The position numbers and the translations under genes are program-made. DNA of 64,000 nt from an uncultured Acidobacteriota bacterium (GTDB lineage: Bacteria > Acidobacteriota > Terriglobia > Bryobacterales > Bryobacteraceae): contig CADEFM010000014.1 of NCBI GenBank assembly GCA_902826605.1, positions 62,001-126,000 of the forward strand, read 5' to 3'. This document shows, in pieces, positions 34,149-41,812 of this stretch. A model generated the notes under the pieces. That model had not been told where the DNA came from. It saw only the letters and a program-made list of their open reading frames with translations, and did not search any database. How positions within the stretch are numbered: the stretch's first letter is position 1; every line of letters begins with the position of its first letter.

Positions 34149-34831
34149 GGTTTGGTTTCTTCCTTATACAACTGCATGGTGTGGCGTGTAGCGGTCTGTA
34201 TGAGGATCATCGCCAACACCGCGGCTCCAATGGTGAAACCCACGTCGAACAGTAGGTACTGGCGGCTCGCGATCACGACGTGCGGTCTCCACAACGCGAC
34301 AATATTCCCAATCGAAAGCAGGATGCGAAGTTCTGTTGGGCCGAAGCTCCAGTGCGACAAATGAAACGTCCCAATGGCGTAGGTCGCCAAAAAGACTTCA
34401 ACCGACACCAGCAGGTACACGATCAAGAACGCCGCGGCCACGCCGTGGCCGATGTAGCCGGAAAGAGCGATGCCCCCCATCAGAAACGTCATGCCGATCG
34501 CGTCCAGAATGTGGTCCACATAAAACCCATAGCGCGGACGCTGCTTGTTGCGAACGCGCGCCAGCGTGCCATCCAGCGAATCCCCAAACCAATTCAACGC
34601 CAGCAGCGCAATCACCACCAGCAATGCGCGGGGATGCCGCCCCGCGTACCAGTAAGCCCCGCCCGCGGCCAGCAACGATATGAACCCCAGGGAGGTAAGG
34701 TGATCCGAATTCACCCAGCCAGGCAACCGCTCCGCGATCCAGATTAGCGTCCGTTTCTCGGCTGCCGCCAGTACACTGGTGTGAGAACGTTGGGCGGGCT
34801 TGAATGAATCGGTCGCTGGCATGGTTTCCAT
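34145..34831 (-). CDS. CDP-alcohol phosphatidyltransferase family protein
   Basis: 228 residues with about six helices. The family motif reads D84xxD87G88xxA91R92, then G102xxxD106xxxD110. The spacing between the Arg and the second Gly is nine residues rather than the more usual eight. The enzyme transfers a phosphatidyl group from CDP-diacylglycerol to an alcohol. The acceptor cannot be told. Coupled to GtrA (4-bp overlap) and divergent from greA 69 bp away. Confidence 0.85.
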   Translation of the reverse strand: METMPATDSFKPAQRSHTSVLAAAEKRTLIWIAERLPGWVNSDHLTSLGFISLLAAGGAYWYAGRHPRALLVVIALLALNWFGDSLDGTLARVRNKQRPRYGFYVDHILDAIGMTFLMGGIALSGYIGHGVAAAFLIVYLLVSVEVFLATYAIGTFHLSHWSFGPTELRILLSIGNIVALWRPHVVIASRQYLLFDVGFTIGAAVLAMILIQTATRHTMQLYKEETKP

Positions 34832-34900
34832 GATAGTCGAGACGCCGCTAAATGGCCTTGGTTAGCACGGTATAATCGCATTGGTAGCCCGTATTTTGCA

Positions 34901-35377
34901 ATGGAAGAACTGAAAAAGAAGCTCTTGGAAGAGATCGCGGTACTCGAAAACGAGTTGCGTGTCTTGCTCCCCCGGGAGATTCTGACAGCTCGCGCCCATG
35001 GCGATCTCAGTGAAAACGCGGAATATCACGCCGCCAAGGAACGCCAGGGCTACGTAAACGCGCGGCTGGGCCAGTTGCGTGCCCGCATGCGCGATATCTC
35101 AATGATTGATATGTCGAAGATTCCGCACGACCGCGTGGGCCTGGGTTCCACCGTTGTGGTGCTGGATGTCGACAAAGACGAGCAGGTTCGCTATAAACTG
35201 GTCACCAGTGAAGATGTGGACGTCGGCAAAGGGCTGATTTCCACCAGTTCGCCCATCGGACGAGGTTTGCTCGGCAAGCAAGTAGGTGATACCGTAAAGA
35301 TCCAGATTCCCAGCGGACTCCGTGAGATGGAAATCGTGGAACTGATCACTATTCACCAAAGCGAAGGCACAAATTAG
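34901..35377 (+). CDS. greA: Transcription elongation factor GreA/GreB
   Basis: 158 residues. The N-terminal coiled coil carries the conserved GDLSENAEYHAAKE tip and the C-terminal FKBP-like domain ends with QIPSGLREMEIVELI. It rescues backtracked RNA polymerase by stimulating transcript cleavage. It is followed after 1 bp by a CDP-alcohol phosphatidyltransferase and then by an extradiol dioxygenase, all on one strand, so it probably leads a three-gene operon. Confidence 0.93.
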   Translation: MEELKKKLLEEIAVLENELRVLLPREILTARAHGDLSENAEYHAAKERQGYVNARLGQLRARMRDISMIDMSKIPHDRVGLGSTVVVLDVDKDEQVRYKLVTSEDVDVGKGLISTSSPIGRGLLGKQVGDTVKIQIPSGLREMEIVELITIHQSEGTN

Positions 35378-35378
35378 C

Positions 35379-36011
35379 ATGACCTTCACGCACGCCATCG
35401 GAGCCTCTTGTAACACGGTCATCCGGCTGATCGTGCGTGGTCTGGCACTATCCCGCATCCACCCGAACGTCCTGACGTTCCTGGGTCTGCTGATTAACAT
35501 TTTCGCGGCGTATTTGCTGGCCATCGGGCAGTTTCGCTGGGGTGGCGTCGTCATTATCGGAGCAGGCCTGTTCGACATGGTGGATGGCCGCGTGGCGCGC
35601 GAGACCAATCGTGTGACGCGCTTCGGCGGATTTTTCGATTCCGTGTTGGATCGCTATTCCGACCTCGCTCTGCTGGCGGGCATGCTGGTCTGGTATGGTT
35701 CCATCAATCGCTCCTCGTATGTGGTGCTCACCGCCATCGCGATGATCGCGTCGGTGATGATCAGCTATACGCGTGCACGCGCCGAAAATTCGATACCCGC
35801 TTGCAAAGTGGGTTTTATGGAACGTCCGGAGCGCGTGGTGCTGGTCATCATCGGAGCGCTGTTTGACCGCATGGCGCCCGTATTGTGGGTCATCGCCGTG
35901 CTCGGCAATCTGACCGTCGTCCACCGTATGATTTTCACCTGGCAGGAAGCCAAACGCCTGGAAGACGCCCAGCTCAAAGGCACTAGCGCGCGCGCCGCCA
36001 GCAAGGTCTAG
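35379..36011 (+). CDS. CDP-alcohol phosphatidyltransferase (PgsA/PIP-synthase type)
   Basis: 210 residues with six helices. The motif is D66xxD69G70xxA73R74, G83xxxD87xxxD91, the canonical spacing. The segment SRIHPNVLTFLG resembles phosphatidylinositol-phosphate synthase-like enzymes (MSRIHPNVLT in the family). Which alcohol it uses is unclear; phosphatidylinositol-phosphate or phosphatidylglycerophosphate are candidates. It starts 1 bp after greA and its stop overlaps the next start by 1 bp. Confidence 0.85.
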   Translation: MTFTHAIGASCNTVIRLIVRGLALSRIHPNVLTFLGLLINIFAAYLLAIGQFRWGGVVIIGAGLFDMVDGRVARETNRVTRFGGFFDSVLDRYSDLALLAGMLVWYGSINRSSYVVLTAIAMIASVMISYTRARAENSIPACKVGFMERPERVVLVIIGALFDRMAPVLWVIAVLGNLTVVHRMIFTWQEAKRLEDAQLKGTSARAASKV

Positions 36012-36820
36012 TGCCTGTTTTACCCACCCTCTATATTCCCCACGGCGGTGGTCCGTGTTTTTTCATGGATTGGAACCCGCCGGACACCTGGAATCGCTTG
36101 GCCGATTGGCTAGGCCAGCTTCACGAACAAGTGGGTGAAAAACCTCGCGCGGTGCTGGTCATTTCCGGACACTGGGAAGAAGACTCCGTGACGGTGACCT
36201 CAAATCCCGCACCGCCGCTCTATTACGATTACTACGGATTTCCAGAGCACACGTATCAGTTGGAGTACAACGCTCCCGGCTCTCCGGATCTCGCACGTCA
36301 GGTGGTGGATCTGCTTTTGCGTGGCGGCTTCCCCGCGAATGGGAATGCGGAACGCGGCTTTGATCACGGCGTGTTTGTCCCGTTCAAATTGATTTATCCG
36401 GAAGCCAATATTCCCATCGTCCAGCTTTCACTTCGGACGGGTCTCGACCCCGAACAGCACTTCGCGATCGGCCGCGCGATTGCATCACTCAGGCGCGAAG
36501 GAGTGCTGATCGTGGGCAGCGGTATGAGCTATCACAACCTGCGTGGATTCGGTCCATCCGCCGGTCCGGTCTCGGATCGCTTTGACGAATGGCTGACCAC
36601 CGCAGTCTGCTCGCAAGACACCACGGAGCGTGACGAACTCCTTACGAAATGGACCACCGCTCCCGGCGCGCGGCAAGCGCATCCTCGGGAGGAACATTTG
36701 CTGCCGCTGATGGTTGCGGCAGGCGCTGCCGGGGAAGACCTGGGGCGTAAACTTTTTCAGGACCGCGTCATGGGTGCGACCGTTTCGGCATTCGGTTTCG
36801 GCATGCCCGTTTGGGGGTGA
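36011..36820 (+). CDS. Class III extradiol ring-cleavage dioxygenase (DODA/LigB family)
   Basis: 269 residues. The family landmarks are YIPHGGGPCF near residue 10, VISGHWEE near 52, the GFDHGVFVPF block near 117, GSGMSYHNL near 173 and HPREEHLLPL near 225. These include the His residues of the non-heme Fe(II) site. The family opens catechol rings; E. coli YgiD, a 4,5-DOPA dioxygenase, is a close type. The GTG start overlaps the preceding stop (CTAGTG), so translation is coupled to the phosphatidyltransferase. Confidence 0.85.
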   Translation: MPVLPTLYIPHGGGPCFFMDWNPPDTWNRLADWLGQLHEQVGEKPRAVLVISGHWEEDSVTVTSNPAPPLYYDYYGFPEHTYQLEYNAPGSPDLARQVVDLLLRGGFPANGNAERGFDHGVFVPFKLIYPEANIPIVQLSLRTGLDPEQHFAIGRAIASLRREGVLIVGSGMSYHNLRGFGPSAGPVSDRFDEWLTTAVCSQDTTERDELLTKWTTAPGARQAHPREEHLLPLMVAAGAAGEDLGRKLFQDRVMGATVSAFGFGMPVWG

Positions 36821-36840
36821 GTATGCGCACAGATTTCCCA

Positions 36841-36869
36841 TTGACAACGGAAATCAACAGGCGCACAAT
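36841..36869 (+). promoter_or_regulatory. Sigma70-like promoter facing no annotated gene
   Basis: TTGACA at 36841-36846 and CACAAT at 36864-36869 are separated by the ideal 17 bp. No plus-strand ORF follows before the convergent gene at 37134, so if real it would drive a short RNA. Confidence 0.35.
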
Positions 36870-36896
36870 CAAGCCGTAAACGAAGGAATGGAGTGG

Positions 36897-36919
36897 CCGG
36901 CCCATTGAAGTTGGGCCGG
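36897..36919 (+). other. Perfect 8-bp stem, 7-nt loop hairpin
   Basis: CCGGCCCA (36897-36904) and TGGGCCGG (36912-36919) pair around TTGAAGT. It lies about 20 nt after the expected start of a transcript from the promoter at 36841. No U-run follows. Confidence 0.55.
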
Positions 36920-37133
36920 AGAGCAATGCAAAGGAGGTCCCCATAGAACCGGACAACCGAGGGGACGGGGGTTCCAGCTATTGATTCGGGAGGATGGATT
37001 CTCGCACGGCCGGAAACTGGCAGCATGTTTTTCATGATGTGCCGCGCTTTTGAGCGCAAATCGATGGCGTCACCGGGAATCGCAGAGAAATAGCCGGCTT
37101 CTCCCGTCCCTCTCCTCTCTTCTTCCGTCGGGG

Positions 37134-37553
37134 TCACGCCGCCCACTCGCCCTTCAGCAGCCGCACTTCCGGCCGCTTCCTCATCACTACTGCTACTACG
37201 TCAAAGCGCACTCTTTCCCAGGGAGTATTGCTCTTCCGTGTGTATTCGCGCGCGACTCTCAGCATGTGGGACCGTTTGCGAGCATCGATCGCGCGGTCGG
37301 GAGGTCCGAAGTCCTCATTGCTTCGCGACTTCACCTCCACGAAAGCCAGCGCGTCACCGTCCCAGCCGATGATGTCAACTTCGGCGTCCCCCGCCGCCAA
37401 GCGGTAGTTGCGCGCGACGATAATGTACCCTTGCCTGCGCAAGAAGCGATGTGCCAGGTCCTCGCCCCGGCGGCCGAGGGTAAGGTTTGGCTCCCACTGG
37501 CGTACGCGCGCCCGATGGCGAAGCCAGTCGAAAAAAGTCGCGGCCCATTGCAT
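37134..37553 (-). CDS. yraN: YraN family (UPF0102) nuclease-like protein
   Basis: About 139 residues from an ATG at 37553; a longer start at 37592 would overlap the upstream gene. The UPF0102 core is clear: GRRGEDLAHRFLRRQGY, NYRLAAGDAEVDIIGWDGDALAFVEVKSR, and RFDVVAVV. GE, D-xD and VEVK give the PD-(D/E)xK nuclease fold signature. Function in vivo is not established. It is 13 bp downstream of a methyltransferase on the same strand. Confidence 0.87.
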   Translation of the reverse strand: MQWAATFFDWLRHRARVRQWEPNLTLGRRGEDLAHRFLRRQGYIIVARNYRLAAGDAEVDIIGWDGDALAFVEVKSRSNEDFGPPDRAIDARKRSHMLRVAREYTRKSNTPWERVRFDVVAVVMRKRPEVRLLKGEWAA

Positions 37554-37566
37554 TCGGGCTGAGGGT

Positions 37567-38091
37567 TCAGATCGCGCGCAGCCGCCATTCAATTACCTTG
37601 CCACGCACGACGTAGCACAAGTAATGCTCCCAGAATCTGCGAAAGCGCCGGGAAGAATTGACCGCCCACTCGAAACCCATGTACCTCCACAGAGATAGTA
37701 GTTTCACGCGGCATGAAATCTCCTGAAATCTTGCGGTGGAGTAATAGCCATACCCCGCGTTATCTTCTCCGAAGTATCGCAGCGAGAAGCTGTTCAAGTG
37801 CCAGCGGTGCGTTGGATCGCAAAACGAACTGAAATCGGTGTAATGAGGCGTCACGATAAACACTTCGCCACCCACTCGCACTAACCGCCGCCACTCCTCC
37901 ACTGTGCGAATCACATCGGAGACATGCTCGATCACATGTATCGCCTGCAATTTGTCGAAAGATGCGTTGCGAAACGGATAAGGCAGGCGATCGACATCCA
38001 CCAGCACGTCCGCGCGGCTCGCCGGATTGCGATCAATGCCAACTGCACCCGGAAGCTTGTTGATGCCGCAGCCAACGTCCAAAATGCGCAT
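37567..38091 (-). CDS. Class I SAM-dependent methyltransferase
   Basis: 174 residues. Motif I is RILDVGCGINKLPGAVGIDRNP at the N-terminus, then DVDRLPYPFRNASFDKL, IHVIEHVSD and a glycine-rich GGEVFIVTPHYTDFSS strand. The C-terminus is aromatic and basic (YLCYVVRGKVIEWRLRAI). It is the small type often found near glycosyltransferases; no such genes are adjacent. Substrate unknown. Confidence 0.8.
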   Translation of the reverse strand: MRILDVGCGINKLPGAVGIDRNPASRADVLVDVDRLPYPFRNASFDKLQAIHVIEHVSDVIRTVEEWRRLVRVGGEVFIVTPHYTDFSSFCDPTHRWHLNSFSLRYFGEDNAGYGYYSTARFQEISCRVKLLSLWRYMGFEWAVNSSRRFRRFWEHYLCYVVRGKVIEWRLRAI

Positions 38092-38357
38092 GGGGTGAAC
38101 TGACGATTGTAACGCGACTGACCCATCTGGGGCAGATTGGCAATCCGTGGCGAGTTGGTAATCGTCCTGGGAGCCTGTCTAGGCCGGGAACCTCGACAAC
38201 AAATAACTGGTGGCTGGAACACCTGTTATTCCGGAACACGCTGGGGCGTGCGTTTCCAAGCCGCGACTTCGACTATCGATAGAGGGGCCTGCCGAGTTGA
38301 CTGGCCTCCGCCGCAACACGCGATTGTTCCCAAAGGTCCGCTGGGCGCCGCTTGAAC
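38092..38357. other. 266-bp intergenic region
   Basis: It lies between the start of the methyltransferase and the end of the peptidoglycan-binding gene, both minus strand. Nothing I can name is in it. Confidence 0.45.
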
Positions 38358-38798
38358 TTATTGCGGAGCGTCCACTCCCAGAGCATCGGGCGCAGATTCG
38401 GGCACGCCGCGACGCGGTCCCAATCCCAACGCGATCAAGGCGAGAGAACCCAGCTTCCCGTCGGGATCCAGGTTCTGTTCCGTCTGGAAGCGTTTGAGTG
38501 CATCGACAGAATCAGCTCCCCATGCTCCATCGACTGCGCCACGAAAATATCCTTTGTCGGCAAGCGCCTGTTGTATTTCCTTATAACGCTCGGGAGTCGG
38601 CTGGGATTGCACCCAGCGGCGTACCGGAGGCTTGGCCTTGGATTTTGCCGCCGACTTGCCTTTGGATTTCGCCGGTGTTCTGCTCTTGGCCGCAACCGCC
38701 TGCTTGACGGGGACACGCTTGCTCTTGACGGCCGTTTGGCCCATGAGTCCGCCCGAGACGAACGCAACGATCACTATCGCTGCCAGAATGCGAGACAT
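38358..38798 (-). CDS. Secreted peptidoglycan-binding domain protein
   Basis: 146 residues with a signal peptide (ending SGGLMGQT), then a lysine/alanine/proline-rich linker of about 35 residues (repeats of AKSK), then a PG_binding_1 domain: PTPERYKEIQQALADKGYF, GAVDGAWGADSVDALKRFQTEQNL, DGKLGSLALIALGL. It should bind cell-wall peptidoglycan. It lies 12 bp downstream of HtrA on the same strand, so both are probably in one envelope-quality operon. Confidence 0.85.
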   Translation of the reverse strand: MSRILAAIVIVAFVSGGLMGQTAVKSKRVPVKQAVAAKSRTPAKSKGKSAAKSKAKPPVRRWVQSQPTPERYKEIQQALADKGYFRGAVDGAWGADSVDALKRFQTEQNLDPDGKLGSLALIALGLGPRRGVPESAPDALGVDAPQ

Positions 38799-38810
38799 CG
38801 GGAGTGAAAC

Positions 38811-40415
38811 CTAGTTCTGCGGCAGTGTGCCGCTCAGGAACAACGTTGCCGTGCGGGGTGGCGTACCCTTCGCGCGTAAACCCGGCACTTGCCGCACCAC
38901 CCGGAACGCCACCGCATCGCCGGATTTCAGACTCTGTTGAATTTTGCGGATATCATCGATCGAACTCACCGGCTGGCGGTTGATCGAAATCATGATATCC
39001 CGCTCCATCATGCCGATATCGTCGGCGAAGGAATCCGATTCGACGCGCGTCACCACCACGCCACGCTTGTCTGGCGTCAGCTCCAACTCTTCCGGGGAAG
39101 CCGTGCGAATGCTAATTCCGAACTTCACTTGCGCCGATTCGGGCGTTCCCGCACCTCCGTTGGGCGCGGCATTCTCGCCCGCCACGCGCGGGTCGTCCGC
39201 GAATACTTTGGTTCTATCCTGGATGGTCACCGTAAGCGTCATTTTCTTGCCTTCACGGTCCACATTCAAGGTGGCCTGCGATCCCACCGGCAGCTCCGCC
39301 ACGCGGCTCACCAGATCTTCACCATCCTTGATTTCCTGTCCGTTAATCCCCGTAATGATGTCGTCGGGTTTGATACCCGCCTGATCCGACGGACCGCCCT
39401 TGCGGACCTCGCCCACGATCACGCCGTGCTCCACGCCCAATGCTTTCAATGTTTCCGACTTCGTCTCCCGTTGCCATGAGATCCCAATGGAGCCGCGTGT
39501 CACGCGGCCATCACGAATAATTTGGTTGTACACACGCACCGCGCTGTTGATGGGCAACGCGAATCCGATACCCTGATACCCGCCGCTTTGGGTGGCAATC
39601 ATGGTGTTGATTCCAATTACCTCACCCTTGATATTCAGCAAAGGCCCGCCGCTGTTGCCCGGATTAATGGCAGCGTCGGTTTGAATGAAGCGCTGGAACT
39701 GGCTGCCCACGTTTTCGCGCCCGATGGCGCTCACGATTCCCGCAGTCACCGTTGCTTCCAGGCCAAACGGGGAGCCGATGGCCACCGACCAATCGCCCAC
39801 TTGCACGCTGTCAGCGTTGCCGATGACTACCGGCGCTAAGGGACGCTTAGCGTCAATCTTGATCACCGCGATATCCGTCTCGCGGTCCGTGCCGATGAGT
39901 CGCGCACGGTATTCCGTCGTATCGCCATGCAGCTTCACGCGAATCTTGTCGACGCCATCCACCACGTGATTGTTGGTGATGATGTATCCGTTCTTGTCCA
40001 CGATGAAGCCAGTTCCGGATTGTTCCCGCTTCTGCGGTCCTTGGGGCAAACCGCCTCCGCCATTGGGACCGCCGAAGAAGCGCCGGAACAGATCGCTGGA
40101 ATCATCGTCGCCATCGTCGTCCGGCTCCGCGTCATTGCGCTGCTTGCCCCGCCCGGTTTGTGCTTTAGCAGTGACTTCAGCCGTAATATTGACCACGCTG
40201 GGGTCCAGCGCCTTGGCCAGTTTGGTGAATTCGTTGCCGATGGCCGCGGTTTTAGGAACCACCAGCGGCGTAGCGTCCGGGGCAACGGCTTGTCCGCGTT
40301 GCGCTTGGACGCCAGTATTGACCAAAGTTCCGATCACGATTCCCAGGCACAGTGTTGCCAGCAACAGAGTGGTGGAGAGCAATTTCTGTTGGCGCATCTT
40401 CTCGAGCAGCTTCAT
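38811..40415 (-). CDS. degP: HtrA/Deg-type periplasmic serine protease
   Basis: 534 residues. A membrane-anchor or signal segment fills residues 11-35. The trypsin-like domain holds the triad H150 (NNHVV), D181 (ETDIAV) and S255 (GNSGGP). Two PDZ domains follow (SIGISWQRE region and TPEELELTP region). An acidic, glycine-rich loop at about residues 95-130 (PDDDGDDDSS) precedes the protease core. It degrades or refolds misfolded periplasmic protein. Whether it is the DegP or DegQ/DegS ortholog cannot be decided. Confidence 0.92.
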   Translation of the reverse strand: MKLLEKMRQQKLLSTTLLLATLCLGIVIGTLVNTGVQAQRGQAVAPDATPLVVPKTAAIGNEFTKLAKALDPSVVNITAEVTAKAQTGRGKQRNDAEPDDDGDDDSSDLFRRFFGGPNGGGGLPQGPQKREQSGTGFIVDKNGYIITNNHVVDGVDKIRVKLHGDTTEYRARLIGTDRETDIAVIKIDAKRPLAPVVIGNADSVQVGDWSVAIGSPFGLEATVTAGIVSAIGRENVGSQFQRFIQTDAAINPGNSGGPLLNIKGEVIGINTMIATQSGGYQGIGFALPINSAVRVYNQIIRDGRVTRGSIGISWQRETKSETLKALGVEHGVIVGEVRKGGPSDQAGIKPDDIITGINGQEIKDGEDLVSRVAELPVGSQATLNVDREGKKMTLTVTIQDRTKVFADDPRVAGENAAPNGGAGTPESAQVKFGISIRTASPEELELTPDKRGVVVTRVESDSFADDIGMMERDIMISINRQPVSSIDDIRKIQQSLKSGDAVAFRVVRQVPGLRAKGTPPRTATLFLSGTLPQN

Positions 40416-40525
40416 AGGTGACCTTAGCCTCAGCGGGGATATGCGCCCGCTTCAGGGCGAACATTAACCCTCAATGCCATTATACGTTTATGGACGGCGC
40501 GGGATGAAATCGCGTTGCAGCCAAC

Positions 40526-41812
40526 CTAGTCCGTCCCCAAGAGAACGCATAGAGCCAACAACAGGCGCCGGAGCCCGGTATCACGGCCTTCCGGCGAATA
40601 CCACTCGGCCATGGTGTGAGCTCCCCCGCCGTGCCCCCCTGCGCCAACCGAAACCGCCTGCAGGCCCAACGACAGGGGCACGTTGGCGTCAGTGGAGGAA
40701 CAGTCCATGCGACTGCGGATTCCCATGTGCGCATCCACCGCGCGAAAGGCTTCAAGAATCGGCGCGTCGGAGGCTAGATCGCCAGCCGGCCGAGAGCCGA
40801 TCTCGCGAAGCCGGGCCGAAATTCGTCCCCCGCGTGAGCGCACATTCTCAATTTCCACCGCTTCGTCGACGGCAGCCTTTAACTGATCCACCAGACGGTC
40901 GATTTGAGCGGCGTTTTCCGAACGCAGGTCGATCTTGCCGCGCGCTTCCGAGGGAATCGAATTAATGCTGGACCCGCCGTCGATGATGCCGAAATTAAAC
41001 GTGGTGCGCGGGAGATCGGCGGCGACGTTCACCGCATCATCGGTGAAAAGCGTCACGGCGCGGCTCAACGCGTGAACGGGGTTGCCGGTATCGCCATCAC
41101 GCCAGCTATGCCCGCCCGGACCGCTCACCACCACCTCAAACCGGCGGCTGGCCAGCGCGCGCGAAGTAATGTGCTCCGCGCCAGGGCCGTCCAGCACCAG
41201 AAACGCTTTCACGCGGGACAGATCGGCCGAGCGGCAGAAGTACCGCATGCCGCTCAAATTTCCCTCGCCCTCTTCGCCGACGTTCGCCACCAGCACGGGA
41301 GCGCACTCCGGCGTGTTCAGAGGCGGGCAGGCGCGCCAAGCCGCTGCCAGCGCCAGCAGCCCCGCCAACCCCGCGCCATTGTCAGCGACTCCGGGTCCAA
41401 AGTATCGTCCCTCATCGCCGAGACGGATGTCGGCGTCGTTGCGCGGCGCGAGGACCGTATCCAAGTGTGCCGTCACCGCGACGTAAGGCACATCTTTGTA
41501 ACCCGGAAGAGTCGCGATGACATTGCCGCCCTTATCGATGCGCGCCTCCCAACTCAAGGCGCGAAATTTCTCCGCCATCCACTCAGCCCGTTTCTCTTCG
41601 AAAAAGGTAGGCGCTGGTATGCGGCACACTTCCAAGTGCCGTTCGTTGATCCAAGTACGCTCCCGCCTGAACCATTCCAGGCACGCCCGCACGTCCGGGG
41701 AAGCGGCAAGTCCAGCGACGGATTGGGCAAGCAGCGGCAAATTCGATTCTAACGCGTAGGGCCTGCTGGCATTCTGCGCCCCGATTGGCAACGGGCGCCG
41801 GACTTGCGCCAT
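40526..41812 (-). CDS. M20-family metallopeptidase
   Basis: 428 residues from an ATG at 41812, whose T is shared with the TGA stop of the ABC-F gene upstream (TGATG). Metal ligands are AHLDT, ADNGAG (shared Asp), VGEEGEGN and the C-terminal HGGGAHT. The lid domain carries GGHSWRDGDTGNPVHAL. This resembles peptidase T/carnosinase-like di-zinc peptidases. It probably hydrolyses dipeptides or N-acyl amino acids in the cytoplasm. Substrate is unknown. Confidence 0.87.
   Translation of the reverse strand: MAQVRRPLPIGAQNASRPYALESNLPLLAQSVAGLAASPDVRACLEWFRRERTWINERHLEVCRIPAPTFFEEKRAEWMAEKFRALSWEARIDKGGNVIATLPGYKDVPYVAVTAHLDTVLAPRNDADIRLGDEGRYFGPGVADNGAGLAGLLALAAAWRACPPLNTPECAPVLVANVGEEGEGNLSGMRYFCRSADLSRVKAFLVLDGPGAEHITSRALASRRFEVVVSGPGGHSWRDGDTGNPVHALSRAVTLFTDDAVNVAADLPRTTFNFGIIDGGSSINSIPSEARGKIDLRSENAAQIDRLVDQLKAAVDEAVEIENVRSRGGRISARLREIGSRPAGDLASDAPILEAFRAVDAHMGIRSRMDCSSTDANVPLSLGLQAVSVGAGGHGGGAHTMAEWYSPEGRDTGLRRLLLALCVLLGTD

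Larger units (their letters stand above)
36821..37133. other. 313-bp intergenic region with an orphan promoter-like site
   Basis: It lies between convergent genes (extradiol dioxygenase on plus, YraN on minus), so no gene inside needs a promoter. It holds a TTGACA/CACAAT pair and a perfect 8-bp hairpin, listed separately. No ORF shows a domain. Confidence 0.5.
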
